From an uncultured Opitutaceae bacterium (GTDB taxonomy: Bacteria; Verrucomicrobiota; Verrucomicrobiia; Opitutales; Opitutaceae): a stretch of 64,000 bases of DNA. Shown in pieces: positions 8,514 to 17,407 of the stretch; the stretch's first letter is position 1, and each line of letters opens with the position of its first letter. Location of the stretch: NCBI GenBank assembly GCA_937902925.1, contig CALFNN010000055.1:1-64000 (forward strand), given 5' to 3'. The position numbers and the translations under genes were made by a program. The notes under the pieces are model-generated. The model was not told the origin of the DNA, did not search any database, and was given only the letters and a program-made list of their open reading frames with translations.

Positions 8514-10160
8514 TCAATCGACGGCAAAATTCGTGACCTGCGCGAGCTCGTCGGCGACCAGCCGGTCGCTGCGGCAACGGGGCATCTTGTGCTGGCCGCC
8601 CCACTTTCCCCGGTAAGTCAGCCAGTGCCGGAACACTCCCGGCATCACGAGACGGACCGTGGGCGACTCGAGGCCGCCACCCTTCCGTTTGGCGGCGTAG
8701 TCGTCGTTGAGCCGCTGCAACTCGACGTCGAGCTCCGCGGCCATCGGGGGGCCGATCGGCGTTGCAACGGTGCCCGGTTTCAACTCGATCCACCACTCGT
8801 GCCGGCCGCGGTTGGCGCCGGTCAGGGAGTTCGCAAACAGCGGCGCGACGTGAAAGTTCGTGATCGTCCAGTCGTGCCGGCGGCAGACGGCGAGCAGGGC
8901 CTCGGTCAACTCCTTCTCGATGACGTGTTCGCCGAACGCGCTCAACTGGAGTTTGGTGCGCCCCACGTAGATCAGGCGCGGCGGCTCGGTCGAGACGAAC
9001 CGCACCACGTCACCGATCACGTGGCGGACGAGGCCGCCGGGCGTGGTGAGCAGCAAGGCGTAGTCGACGCCCGGCCGCACGCCCTCGAGCGGCACGGCCT
9101 TCGGGCCGAGTTGGTCGAGCCGGGCCTCGTCGAAATCCGTCATCGGCAGAAATTCGAAAAACAGGCCCGCGTCCGTCATCAGCCGCAAACCCGCCACGGC
9201 CTCCGCGTCCTGGGCGGCGATGAAACCCTCGGATGCCGGGTAGACCTCGTGAAACTTGACCGTCGGCCCGAGGACGGTGCGGAGTTCGTCGTAGAACGGC
9301 GCGATCGGCACGCCACCGTGGACGAAGCACTCGAAGTTGGGCCAGAGCCCCTGGAGGTTGGTGACGCGGCGCTTGCCCTCCGACGAATGTTCGCGGAGGG
9401 CGGCGGCCAGGATCAGGACCCAGCTCGGGATCCCCGCGAGCATCGTGATGTCGAGCGTGCTGGCGCGCTTGACGATCGCATCGATCTTGGCGGGCCAGTC
9501 GCCCAACTGCGCGATGGTCGTGCCGGGTTCGTAGAGATGCTTTTCCACCCACGCGGGCAGGTTGAGCGCGGCGATGCCGCTCAGGTCACCCGCGTAGGCC
9601 TCGTTCGGCCCGGCCTCCGGGAGCGCCGTCAGCGCCGTGGAACCCCCGAGAAACAAATGGCGCCCGCGAAAGACGCCGGCGTGTTTTGCGCGCACCGTAT
9701 AATAGAGCAGCGAGTCCAGGCCGGTCTGGCGGAAATGCGCCAGCATCTCCTCGGTGACCGGCAGGTATTTGGTCGCACCGGCGGTGGTGCCCGACGACAC
9801 GGCGAACAACGCGCACCGGCCCGGCCACAGCACACCGGCTTCGCCGCGGCGCATCCGCTCGATCGCCGGCGCGATCTGCTCGTAGGTGCGCGGTGCGATG
9901 CGCGAGCGGAATTTGTCGTAGGCGGTGCCGGCCTCGATGCCCGCGTCCCGCCAGAAGGACGTCGCCGCCAGTTGCGGCACGAGGCCCTTGAACGTGCGCT
10001 GTTGCGCGGCCACGGCACCGCGCTTCCGCCGCAAGCGCCACTCCGCCCGGGCGGTGAGCAGTCCAGCGCCGAACGTATAAAAACTTTTTGGCCAGGCCGG
10101 CATGGCAGCGCGTCGCTGCTCAGGCAGCGCCGCCGGTGACGGAGCCGCAAGCGAATTCAC
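8514..10160 (-). CDS. GH3-family adenylate-forming acyl-acid amido synthetase-like protein
   Basis: A 548-residue member of the GH3 family, known from plant enzymes that join auxin or jasmonate to amino acids via an acyl-adenylate. The phosphate-binding loop SSGTTAGATKYLP is at residues 122-134 and the second nucleotide motif YPASEG at 307-312, followed by the hinge region VIGDVVRFVS. The length equals that of plant members. Bacterial substrates are unknown, so no reaction is assigned. The GTG at 10160 overlaps the stop of the upstream hydrolase (GTGA), implying coupled translation; an ATG at 10103 is the alternative. It ends at the shared terminator. Confidence 0.85.
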   Translation of the reverse strand: MNSLAAPSPAALPEQRRAAMPAWPKSFYTFGAGLLTARAEWRLRRKRGAVAAQQRTFKGLVPQLAATSFWRDAGIEAGTAYDKFRSRIAPRTYEQIAPAIERMRRGEAGVLWPGRCALFAVSSGTTAGATKYLPVTEEMLAHFRQTGLDSLLYYTVRAKHAGVFRGRHLFLGGSTALTALPEAGPNEAYAGDLSGIAALNLPAWVEKHLYEPGTTIAQLGDWPAKIDAIVKRASTLDITMLAGIPSWVLILAAALREHSSEGKRRVTNLQGLWPNFECFVHGGVPIAPFYDELRTVLGPTVKFHEVYPASEGFIAAQDAEAVAGLRLMTDAGLFFEFLPMTDFDEARLDQLGPKAVPLEGVRPGVDYALLLTTPGGLVRHVIGDVVRFVSTEPPRLIYVGRTKLQLSAFGEHVIEKELTEALLAVCRRHDWTITNFHVAPLFANSLTGANRGRHEWWIELKPGTVATPIGPPMAAELDVELQRLNDDYAAKRKGGGLESPTVRLVMPGVFRHWLTYRGKWGGQHKMPRCRSDRLVADELAQVTNFAVD

Positions 10161-11275
10161 GCGGCCAGCCGGGTCTTACCTGATTTTAGCCGGCGGTAGA
10201 ATGCCGCCACCGTCGGCAGGAACTCGAAGTAGTGAAAGATGAGCGAGGCGTGCTGCACCGGTGTCCGGCCGGCGCCGGCGGCAACGATCTCCAGCTCGCC
10301 GCCGGGGAAAAATGCCGCGAGCGCCGTCGCGAACGCCGCGCGCGTCGGGGAGTCCGCGGCGAGCGCCGCGGATTCCTTCTCGGCGTAGAGCACGAGCGCG
10401 GGCGCGGTGCAGAGCGGTTGGCGTGCCGGGCCCGACCAGGCGGAGAGCGGGGGCATTTCCCGCAGCGCCTGCACGCGTTCGCAGGCGCCGGTGGCGCCGA
10501 TTTGCTGGATCGCGCCGAGCACCGCGGCCCGCAGATGCCGCAGTTCGGAGGCGGTCATCAACGTGCGGAGCGCGGTGCGGTTTTGCGCGCCCGCCTCGAA
10601 CATCTTCGCGAAGATCGCCCGCGATTTCTCGATGGCCGTGGGCTCGACGCGCCCGCCGGCATCGAGATAGGGCTTGAGGGCGCGGCCGATGAGCGTCGAC
10701 GGTTTCGGCTCGCCGGGCGTGACGATATCGGCGGCACAGGCCACCGGGCTGACGAACACGAGACCCGCGAGTTCCGGCGACCGGCCGGCGGCCCGGGTGC
10801 GCCGGAGCCACTCCAGCGCCAGCCCGACGCCGAAGCTGACGGCGAAGATGACCGGCCGCTGGCCGTGGATCGCGTTGAGTTCCTCCACCAGGTCGTCGAG
10901 CTGGGCGCAGATCAGCGCCGGCGAAAACCCGTCGCGGGCATAGTTGAAATAGTAAACGCTGCCATGCCGCAGCAGCAGTCCGCGCAGGAGGAAGACCTGC
11001 TCCGTCGAATCCGGCACGAAGCCGCCGAGCACGATGGTCGGCACGCCGCCGAAACGGTGTTCGCGCAGCAGCCCGGCGCGCTGCCGCGGCACGGCGAGTC
11101 CGCGGGCGAGCAGGTCGTCCTGGGCGCGGGTGATGGCGCACAGATGCGGGCGCGGGCGCGGCGGGCGGAGCTTGTAGGCAGTCGAGCGGAAGAAGGTGTG
11201 GACGGGCTGGGGTGGGGCGAAACGCGCGAACGCCACGAAGGCCGACAGGGCGGGGAAGAGGTTGGGCGTGGGCAT
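10157..11275 (-). CDS. alpha/beta-hydrolase-like protein coupled to the GH3 gene
   Basis: A 372-residue protein with an alpha/beta-hydrolase-like order: IVLGGFVPDS as the oxyanion-side strand near residue 82, and the nucleophile elbow FAVSFGVGLALEW with Ser 147. The elbow reads A-x-S-x-G, so the usual first Gly is replaced. A stretch PALVLYAEKESAAL fits the acid loop and VQHASLIFHYF a possible His. The family is not precisely recognised. Its stop overlaps the GH3 start, so both probably act in one pathway, for example making and breaking an acyl-amide or ester (inference). The ATG at 11275 is chosen over a GTG at 11332. Confidence 0.65.
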   Translation of the reverse strand: MPTPNLFPALSAFVAFARFAPPQPVHTFFRSTAYKLRPPRPRPHLCAITRAQDDLLARGLAVPRQRAGLLREHRFGGVPTIVLGGFVPDSTEQVFLLRGLLLRHGSVYYFNYARDGFSPALICAQLDDLVEELNAIHGQRPVIFAVSFGVGLALEWLRRTRAAGRSPELAGLVFVSPVACAADIVTPGEPKPSTLIGRALKPYLDAGGRVEPTAIEKSRAIFAKMFEAGAQNRTALRTLMTASELRHLRAAVLGAIQQIGATGACERVQALREMPPLSAWSGPARQPLCTAPALVLYAEKESAALAADSPTRAAFATALAAFFPGGELEIVAAGAGRTPVQHASLIFHYFEFLPTVAAFYRRLKSGKTRLAA

Positions 11276-11400
11276 GACCCACGACGGCGCGACGTGCGCG
11301 GAGGGTTGGCAAAACGAAAGCACCGCCGTCACCGGAATGTTGCGCGCGCGAAACGCGGGCGTGACTTTCGCGCGGCCTTGCGCGTTTCTCGGTCCGCACC

Positions 11401-12198
11401 ATGCCGCTCCCGCCCGTCATCTTCGAGGACGACTCGCTCATCGCGTTCGACAAGCCGAGCGGGCTGCTCGTCGCGCCCGACCGCTGGGACAAATCCCGCG
11501 AGAATCTCATGGATCTCGTGCACGCGAAAATGGGTCACGGCGTGGCCAACGTCCACCGCCTCGATGCCGACACGAGCGGCCTGTTGTTGTGCGCGAAGAC
11601 GAAGCCGGCGCTCGATTTCCTCAGCGGCCAGTTTCAATCGAAAACCGTCATGAAAAAATACCATGCCGTGGTCGTGGTGCTGCCCGCCGACGAGGCGATG
11701 AAGGTGGTGGCGCCGGTCCGCGATGCCGCGGGCGCGCTGCCGGACGCGTTCACGGTCGAACTCGCGCTCGGGGAGGACGAGCGGCAGAAGGGCCGGATGC
11801 GGGTCTTCAAGGGCCGCGGGGGCAAGGAGTGCACGACGGAATTCCGCACGCTCGAGCGGTTCGGGCGATTCGCGTTCGTCGAGTGCCGGCCGCTCACGGG
11901 CCGCACGCACCAGTTGCGGGTGCATCTCGCCGCGGCTGGGGCGCCGATCCTGAACGATCCGTTCTATGGCAACCCCGATATCAAGCTCCTCCTGTCGGAG
12001 CTGAAACGTCGTTACAAGGGGCGCGACGAGGAGAAGCCGCTGATCGCGCGGCTCGCGCTCCACGCGAGCGGACTGACCCTGAAGCATCCGGCGACGCGCG
12101 AACCATGCACGCTGCTCGCGCCGCTGCCACATGAGTTCGAGGTGGCGCTGAAATATCTGCGCAAGTTCGCCCCGCGGGGCCCGACGAGGGCGTTCTGA
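11401..12198 (+). CDS. RluA-family RNA pseudouridine synthase
   Basis: A 265-residue enzyme that isomerises uridine to pseudouridine in RNA. The catalytic motif HRLDADTSG is at residues 52-60 with Asp 55, preceded by the conserved DKPSGLL, and the C-terminal motif GRTHQLRVHLAA is present. It lacks an S4 RNA-binding domain, like RluA and TruC. The exact RNA target cannot be read from the sequence. It is divergent from the GH3/hydrolase pair, with about 125 bases between starts. Confidence 0.9.
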   Translation: MPLPPVIFEDDSLIAFDKPSGLLVAPDRWDKSRENLMDLVHAKMGHGVANVHRLDADTSGLLLCAKTKPALDFLSGQFQSKTVMKKYHAVVVVLPADEAMKVVAPVRDAAGALPDAFTVELALGEDERQKGRMRVFKGRGGKECTTEFRTLERFGRFAFVECRPLTGRTHQLRVHLAAAGAPILNDPFYGNPDIKLLLSELKRRYKGRDEEKPLIARLALHASGLTLKHPATREPCTLLAPLPHEFEVALKYLRKFAPRGPTRAF

Positions 12199-12208
12199 CC
12201 GCGCGCAG

Positions 12209-12238
12209 TGTCCCAATCGGCGGGCGTGCCGCTATTAA
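12209..12238 (+). promoter_or_regulatory. promoter-like element TGTCCC-N18-TATTAA
   Basis: TGTCCC and TATTAA are separated by 18 bases, and the second hexamer is preceded by GC. The same element with the same spacing lies before the genes at 37677 (minus), 37822 and 39927. It is 51 bases upstream of the start at 12290, a normal distance for a -10 region. Confidence 0.6.
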
Positions 12239-12289
12239 CTACGTGTTGCCGTGGCGCGGCCGAACCGTGTCCGGCGCCATCTCCGCCCC

Positions 12290-13522
12290 ATGAAAACCCG
12301 CCTCCTTCGTTATTTTCTTCTGGCTGCGTTCGCCGGCGGCCTGGTCCTGCCCGCGTTTGCCCAGGCCAAAAAGAAACGCAACGCCGACGGTCGCGTCGAT
12401 CTCGAGAGCGAGATGCCGGCTGACGCGCACCGGTTGAAGCTGGGCGACGCCGCGCCGGATTTTTCGCTCAAGGGGGTCGACGGCAAAACCTACTCGCTGG
12501 CGGATTTCAAGGATGTGCCCGCCCTCATGGTCGTGTTTCTCTCGAATCATTGCCCGTATTCGCACGCCGCGGAGACGCGGCTCCTGCCCCTCGCGCGCGA
12601 GTTTGCCGGCAAGGGTCTCGCAGTCGTCGCCATCAATCCCAACAGCCCCGAGAGCGTCGCCGTCTCCGAGCTGGGTTACAGCAAATACAACGACAGCTAC
12701 GGGGAGATGATCCTCTACGCGAAGGAGCAGGGCTTTCCCTTTCCCTACCTCTATGACGGCGACACCCAGCAGACCGCCAGGAATTACGGCTGCCTCGCGA
12801 CGCCCCACGTCTTCCTGTTCGATCGCGCGCGCCGGCTCCGCTATGCCGGTCGCGTCGACGACTCGCGTTTCGAGGAGGTGAAGACCGTCACGTCCTTCGA
12901 CGCGCGGAACGCCGTCGTCGAGCTGCTCGCCGGCAAACCGGTCACGGTCGCGACCACGATCGTCGTCGGGTGCGCGACGAAATGGAATTCGAACCGGGCC
13001 GAGATCGCGCAGGCCGACGAAAAATGGAAGAGCGAGCCGGTGAAACTGGCCGACATCGACGCGGCCGGCGTCGCCGCGCTGGCGAAGAACGCCACCAACC
13101 GCCTCCGCCTGATCAACGTCTGGGCCACGTGGTGTGCGCCGTGCGTCGCGGAATTTCCCGAACTGGTTGCGCTCTCCCGCCGGCTCGGCAACCGCGACTT
13201 CGAGCTGGTCACGGTCAGCCTGGACGACCCGAAAATGGCCCCGCAGGCGAAGGCGTTCCTCGAGCGACAGCACGCCGCGCCGCCCGGCCGGCTCAAGCGC
13301 CTGCTCGCGGTCGAGGGCCGCGATGCCGTCAACTATCTCTACACCGGCGCGAGCACCGACGCGCTCGTGCAGGCGCTCGATCCCGCGTGGCCCGGCCCGT
13401 TGCCGCACACGGTCGTCATCGCACCCGGCGGGAAGATCGTCTACCGGCACAACGGCGCCGTGGATCCGGCGGAACTGCTGGCGAAAATCATCGCCGAGCT
13501 TGGGCCCTACTACACGCCCTAG
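12290..13522 (+). CDS. exported protein with two thioredoxin-fold domains (peroxiredoxin-like + TlpA-like)
   Basis: A 410-residue protein with a cleavable signal peptide (residues 1-25, ending LPAFAQA). The first domain, about residues 48-215, is redoxin-like with a single peroxidatic-type cysteine in NHCPYSHA (Cys 88). The second, about 255-405, is TlpA-like with active site WATWCAPC (Cys 282 and 285). Such a layout could let the second domain reduce the first in one periplasmic protein (inference). The ATG at 12290 matches the signal peptide. An upstream promoter-like element is at 12209. No partner genes are evident. Confidence 0.85.
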   Translation: MKTRLLRYFLLAAFAGGLVLPAFAQAKKKRNADGRVDLESEMPADAHRLKLGDAAPDFSLKGVDGKTYSLADFKDVPALMVVFLSNHCPYSHAAETRLLPLAREFAGKGLAVVAINPNSPESVAVSELGYSKYNDSYGEMILYAKEQGFPFPYLYDGDTQQTARNYGCLATPHVFLFDRARRLRYAGRVDDSRFEEVKTVTSFDARNAVVELLAGKPVTVATTIVVGCATKWNSNRAEIAQADEKWKSEPVKLADIDAAGVAALAKNATNRLRLINVWATWCAPCVAEFPELVALSRRLGNRDFELVTVSLDDPKMAPQAKAFLERQHAAPPGRLKRLLAVEGRDAVNYLYTGASTDALVQALDPAWPGPLPHTVVIAPGGKIVYRHNGAVDPAELLAKIIAELGPYYTP

Positions 13523-13641
13523 GTGCGGAAAAAAGTCTTCCGGTGCGGGTTTCGCGCATCGACACGCGCGGCCGGCGTATTTTTCATGCGGGTCCCCTCG
13601 CGCGTCGTCCGCGCTTCCACGTTTTCTTTGCTCTTGCTCGC

Positions 13642-14697
13642 ATGACCGCTCCCGTCTCCTCCGCCCCCCTCGGTTTCGGCATCGTCGGCCTCGGCATGAT
13701 CGCCGAGTTTCACGCCCAGGCCATCGCGGCATTGTCGGGCGCGAAACTCGTCGGCATCGCGTCGCGCAACGCCGACAAGGTCCACGCCTTCGCCGCGAAG
13801 CACCAGGTGGCGTTTCCCACGACCGACATTGCCGCGCTCGTGGCGCGGCCCGACATCGACATCGTGTGCATCACGACGCCAAGCGGCGCGCATCTGGAGC
13901 CATCGCTCGCGGCGATCCGGGCGGGGAAACATCTCGTCATCGAGAAGCCCATCGAGATCACCACGGCGCGCACCGACGAGATTCTCCGCGCCGCCGACGC
14001 GAAGGGCGTGCGCATCGCGCCGATTTTCCAGGGCCGTTTCGGCGACGGCGCCCGCACGGTGAAGGCCGCGATCGACGCCGGCCGCCTCGGGCGCCTCGTG
14101 CTCGCGAGCAACTACGTGAAGTGGCACCGCACGGCGCAGTATTACACCCCACCGCGCGGGCTGCAGGCCAACGACGGCGGCGGCGCCGTCATCAACCAGG
14201 CGATCCACGGGCTCGACCTGCTCCTGTGGTTCGTCGGGATGCCGGCGGAGGTTTTCGCCTGGAAAACCCGCCGCGTCCATACCGGGATCGAGGTCGAGGA
14301 TACCGCGTGCGCCGCACTCAAATTTGCCAGCGGTGCGCTGGGCGCCTTCGAGGCCAGCACGGCGCTGTGGCCCGGCTGGTCGCGGCGTCACGAGATCTGC
14401 GGCGAGCACGGCTCCATCGTGCTCGAGGACGATCGCATTGCGAAATGGGAGTTCCGCGAGGCCCGCCCCGAGGACGGCGCCATCCGCGCCGCGCAGTCGA
14501 ACGCGCTCGGCTCCGGCGCGAGCAATCCCGGCGCGATCAGCATCGAGGGGCACCGCCGCCAGTTGCAGGATTTCGTCGACGCGTTGCGCGAAGGCCGCGC
14601 GCCCGCGCTCGACGGCCACGAAGGCCGGAAGGCGGTCGCGTTCGTCAATGCGATCTACGACTCCGCCGAGCGTGGCGTGCCCGTGAAGCTGGCCTGA
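13642..14697 (+). CDS. Gfo/Idh/MocA-family NAD(P)-dependent sugar dehydrogenase
   Basis: A 351-residue two-domain oxidoreductase. The Rossmann part starts with GIVGLGMIAEFHA near residue 13, and the catalytic EKP motif (VIEKPIEIT) lies near residues 101-103. The C-terminal alpha/beta domain includes GGGAVINQAIHGLDLLLWF, with the conserved His. Family members oxidise sugars, inositols or sugar phosphates. There is no Tat signal, so it is cytoplasmic. The MFS transporter starts 13 bases after its stop, which suggests that the substrate is imported by that transporter. The substrate is unknown. Confidence 0.9.
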   Translation: MTAPVSSAPLGFGIVGLGMIAEFHAQAIAALSGAKLVGIASRNADKVHAFAAKHQVAFPTTDIAALVARPDIDIVCITTPSGAHLEPSLAAIRAGKHLVIEKPIEITTARTDEILRAADAKGVRIAPIFQGRFGDGARTVKAAIDAGRLGRLVLASNYVKWHRTAQYYTPPRGLQANDGGGAVINQAIHGLDLLLWFVGMPAEVFAWKTRRVHTGIEVEDTACAALKFASGALGAFEASTALWPGWSRRHEICGEHGSIVLEDDRIAKWEFREARPEDGAIRAAQSNALGSGASNPGAISIEGHRRQLQDFVDALREGRAPALDGHEGRKAVAFVNAIYDSAERGVPVKLA

Positions 14698-14710
14698 AAC
14701 CAAACCCCCT

Positions 14711-16060
14711 ATGACCCCTGATTCCCCTCCGCAACCCTGGTGGCGCTCGTTCAGCCGCGCGCACTGGTTTGTCTTCATCGTGGCGGCGCTCGCGTGGCTC
14801 TTCGACTGCTTCGACCAGCAGGTCTTCAACCTCACGCGGGGCGGCGCGATGGACGCGCTGCTCGCCGACAAGACGAAGGCGACGGAATACGGCTCCTACA
14901 CGACTTCGGTCTTCCTGATCGGCTGGTCGATCGGCGGGCTGATCTTCGGGGCATTGGGCGACCGGTTCGGCCGGGCGCGCATGCTCACCTGGACCATCCT
15001 GCTCTATTCGCTGAGCACCGGCCTGAACGCGTTCTCGACCGGGTTCACCGACTTCTGCGTTTACCGGTTCATCACGGGACTCGGGGTCGGCGGCGTGTTC
15101 GGGCTGGCGGTGGCGCTCGTGGCGGATTCGGTGCCGGATCACACGCGCGCTCCCGCGCTCGGCCTGCTGCAGGCGCTGTCGACGTGGGGAAATCTCGCCG
15201 CCGGCGGCGCCGGCATGGCGATCGGGGCGCTCGGTCGGCAACACCTGCTCCCGTTCGGCTTCGCGCCGTGGCAGGCGCTGTTCCTCGTCGGCGCGATTCC
15301 CGCGCTGCTCTCCGTGTTCGTGTTGACGAAGCTGAAGGAGCCGGAGAAGTGGGTGCATGCCCGCGCCGAGGGCAAGAAGACCGGCGTCCAGTTCGGCTCC
15401 TACGCCACGCTGTTGTGGCATCCCAAATGGCGGAAGAACGCCTGGATCGGCCTGATCGCGTGCACCGCGGGCATCATCGGGTTGTGGGGCATCGGCAATT
15501 TTCACCCGCAGATCGTCGGCGACATCATCGCGCGCGGCGCCGTGGCGCGCGGCTTGACGGGCGAGGCGCTCGCCGGCGAGAAAGCCTACTGGCAGGCGAC
15601 CGGCTTGTTGCTCCAGAATGTCGGCGGCTTCCTCGGCATGCTCACGCTGGCCAAACTGGCGCAGACCCAGGGGCGGAAATTTGCCTTCGGACTCGCGCTG
15701 CTGTTGTCGTTCCTCTCGACGGTGCTCGTTTTCAAATTCATGCGCGAGCGCGACCAGATGTATTGGATGCTCCCGATCATGGGCTTCGGGCAACTCTCGG
15801 TCTTCGGCGTGTATGCGGTTTATTTGCCCGAACTCTTCCCCATCAGCCTGCGCAGCACAGGCACGAGTTTCTGCTACAACGTCGGCCGGATGGTCGCGGC
15901 CACGGCGCCGTTCACGGTCGGCCGGATCACGAAAAGTCTCGGCGGCAACATCGAGGGCTTCCGGACCGCCGGCCTGTGGATGAGCCTCGTGCTCCTGATC
16001 GGCATCGTCGTGCTGCCGCTGCTCCCCGAGACGAAGGACCGGCCGCTGCCGGACGAGTGA
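14711..16060 (+). CDS. MFS transporter (sugar/organic acid)
   Basis: A 449-residue permease with 12 predicted transmembrane helices in two halves and a central cytoplasmic loop (about residues 212-236). The first-loop MFS signature GDRFGRARM is present, and YLPELFPISLRSTGTSFCYN in the second half matches the sugar/acid porter branch. It forms a two-gene unit with the upstream dehydrogenase, so it probably imports that enzyme's substrate or precursor. The gene converges on the leftward gene at 16117 with a 56-base gap that shows no clear terminator. Confidence 0.88.
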   Translation: MTPDSPPQPWWRSFSRAHWFVFIVAALAWLFDCFDQQVFNLTRGGAMDALLADKTKATEYGSYTTSVFLIGWSIGGLIFGALGDRFGRARMLTWTILLYSLSTGLNAFSTGFTDFCVYRFITGLGVGGVFGLAVALVADSVPDHTRAPALGLLQALSTWGNLAAGGAGMAIGALGRQHLLPFGFAPWQALFLVGAIPALLSVFVLTKLKEPEKWVHARAEGKKTGVQFGSYATLLWHPKWRKNAWIGLIACTAGIIGLWGIGNFHPQIVGDIIARGAVARGLTGEALAGEKAYWQATGLLLQNVGGFLGMLTLAKLAQTQGRKFAFGLALLLSFLSTVLVFKFMRERDQMYWMLPIMGFGQLSVFGVYAVYLPELFPISLRSTGTSFCYNVGRMVAATAPFTVGRITKSLGGNIEGFRTAGLWMSLVLLIGIVVLPLLPETKDRPLPDE

Positions 16061-16116
16061 GGCGGGATTGGCAGCTTTGGAAGGAATAATCGCACCAGAC
16101 GGACGGAAGAGAGCGA

Positions 16117-17376
16117 TCACCCGCCAGTCGGACGACGCACGATCGTTGGGACACCGGCTCCGAAACTCTGGAGTGCGCGCAACCAAATGCCGCCGGTCTG
16201 CCGATAAGCGTCCGCACCGGGCGCGCCGAGGAGTTTGGTGAGCGCGGCATTCGTTTCGTTGACGAGTGCTTGCGTGGCGGTGCGCGCAGCCGTCGGATCG
16301 GCGGCGGCCTGCATGATTGCCTGCGCCCGCTGCTGGGTGGACTGCTGGAGGGCGTAGGTGGCCGCCGCGTTGTCCGCCGGCAGGTTGAAATGATTCACGA
16401 TCTCCACCGCCGCACGGTAGCCGATGTCCTGGCCTCGTTGGAATTCGGCAAAACGTGCGTCGCCGAGGATCGCGCGATATTGTTCGTTGAGCGCGCTCTG
16501 GTCGGCCGCGCGTTGCGCGGGGCTCACGGGAGTTCCGATGGCTCCGGCGCCAGTCTTTGCGTCCGCGACGCTGCGAACGTCATACATGGCCCGGAATTCC
16601 GCCTCGGTCGGCTGGAACGCCGTCATTTTCCGGCGGAGGGCCAGGGCGGACGGTGAGAGATTCAGGTCGTAGAGTTCCAGTTCCTCGGGCGTAAGGATTT
16701 TGGCGAGGTCCGCGCGTTTCTCCCGCTCCAGCAGGGCGAGGCTTTCAGGATTGTTGCCCCCCGAAGTCGCGGCGTTGCGGGCAATGGCCGCGTAGTCGTT
16801 GTCGAGGTCGGCGACGCGTTCGATCTTGTCTTCCGGCAGGAAGCCGAGCCGCCGATGCGCCAGGGTCAATTGCGGGAGCGGGGGAATCGCGCCGCTGAAA
16901 ACGTCCTTGGTCTCGGGCAGATTTTTTGCGTCGAGGTCGTCGAGGGCCTTCTCCCACGCGAGATTCTCGGCTCTCGATTCCGTGCGCCAGAAGGGGCGGT
17001 CGATGGCCGCTCGCAGCAGAGCGTAGCGCTTCTCCTTCGTGGTATCGCCGAGCTCCCAGATGACCATATCGCGAATGAATTTTTCCGGAAACCCGTCATG
17101 GCGAAGTGCGGCCACCAGCGCCTTAGGATCGCCGCTCTTCAACGCGGCCGCGAGCGGTGCGTCCAGCACGGGCGGGATTGAAGTCGTGGCGCCGGCTGCG
17201 CGATCCGGGGTGGAGGCGGCGCCAGCCGCTTGGCCGGTTTTCGTCGCCACGCCGGCTTCAGATGCCCGGTGGGCCGGAAGGGAATCGGCCGCGGGAAACG
17301 TGCGTTGCCAGTAGAGGTAACCGAGCGCCGCGTTGGCGACGAGCGATACGCAGGCAAGGATGGTCGGGGCTTTCAT
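16117..17376 (-). CDS. single-pass membrane protein, partner of the membrane-tethered sigma factor upstream
   Basis: A 419-residue protein with one N-terminal transmembrane helix (about residues 3-18, TILACVSLVANAALGY) and a large, mostly helical outer domain. That domain resembles the C-terminal half of the sigma fusion encoded just upstream: both have a KRADLAKILTPEELELYD-type segment (KDLRQILTPEEFDQYD in the sigma), a PSEEEFRALF / PTEAEFRAMY segment, a LGD-RFA segment, and end with WLRALQ / WLRSLE. The gap to the sigma stop is 31 bases, so they form one transcript. I recognise no named domain. It probably contacts or modulates the sigma ectodomain (inference). Confidence 0.7.
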   Translation of the reverse strand: MKAPTILACVSLVANAALGYLYWQRTFPAADSLPAHRASEAGVATKTGQAAGAASTPDRAAGATTSIPPVLDAPLAAALKSGDPKALVAALRHDGFPEKFIRDMVIWELGDTTKEKRYALLRAAIDRPFWRTESRAENLAWEKALDDLDAKNLPETKDVFSGAIPPLPQLTLAHRRLGFLPEDKIERVADLDNDYAAIARNAATSGGNNPESLALLEREKRADLAKILTPEELELYDLNLSPSALALRRKMTAFQPTEAEFRAMYDVRSVADAKTGAGAIGTPVSPAQRAADQSALNEQYRAILGDARFAEFQRGQDIGYRAAVEIVNHFNLPADNAAATYALQQSTQQRAQAIMQAAADPTAARTATQALVNETNAALTKLLGAPGADAYRQTGGIWLRALQSFGAGVPTIVRRPTGG

Positions 17377-17407
17377 GTGGTTTTGGAAATGGGGTTGGTG
17401 TTGCGCG

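Noticed and set aside
8472-10139. 555-codon open frame on the plus strand
   Set aside because: It lies wholly antisense to the GH3-like gene, whose motifs are complete; the predicted product is an Arg/Glu/Gly-rich sequence without domains, typical of GC-rich shadows.
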